Shown here piece after piece: positions 5,071 through 5,079 of a DNA stretch of 5,079 nucleotides (positions are counted from its first letter, which is position 1; each line of letters opens with the position of its first letter). Where the stretch lies: positions 1-5,079 of the forward strand of contig JAFGKN010000273.1 of assembly GCA_016928605.1 (NCBI GenBank), given 5' to 3'. The notes under the pieces were generated by a model. The model saw nothing but the letters and a program-made list of their open reading frames with translations, did not search any database and had not been told where the DNA came from. The translations under genes were made by a program, and so were the position numbers. The DNA comes from Planctomycetota bacterium (GTDB lineage: Bacteria > Planctomycetota > UBA8108).

Positions 5071-5079
5071 CGGAGCCGC

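Overview
The window comes from a high-GC bacterial chromosome, roughly two thirds G+C by eye. It carries five complete protein-coding genes, all on the minus strand, so transcription runs from the right edge to the left. There are no rRNA, tRNA, CRISPR or transposase genes. The ClpS protein is of the type seen in Actinobacteria (W-N-D-P-x-N-L-M-S-Y-V core), and a DUF2017 gene follows it directly, as in Actinobacteria. Some other high-GC phyla have the same pair, so I would not name the phylum from this alone.

Layout in the direction of transcription: (1) a (CGCGGC)n tract at the right edge. (2) A short leader with an inverted repeat that overlaps the ribosome binding site. (3) A 533-residue dicarboxylate/amino acid:cation symporter (SLC1/Glt family) that carries an extra segment of about 115 residues, resembling a PDZ domain, between its first two membrane helices. 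(4) clpS, the N-degron adaptor of the Clp protease. (5) A DUF2017 gene whose start codon shares a base with the clpS stop codon (TGATG). (6) A 416-bp gene-free gap with a perfect 12-bp hairpin, several GGATCC palindromes and a weak candidate promoter. (7) A predicted secreted protein, anchored by a C-terminal helix, with a PsbP/DUF1795-like look. (8) A gap of about 180 bp with an 11-bp inverted repeat that may be a terminator. (9) An EamA/DMT-family permease. (10) A degenerate hexanucleotide array at the left edge.

The symporter, clpS and DUF2017 genes are packed closely enough to be one operon. The clpS/DUF2017 pair is certain to be co-oriented and is probably translationally coupled. The PsbP-like gene and the permease look like separate units. 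The most unusual item is the PDZ-like insertion in the symporter. The hairpin over its ribosome binding site comes second. Both window ends are hexamer repeats, which suggests a short assembly contig that broke at low-complexity DNA. I found no evidence of a wholly new multi-gene system.
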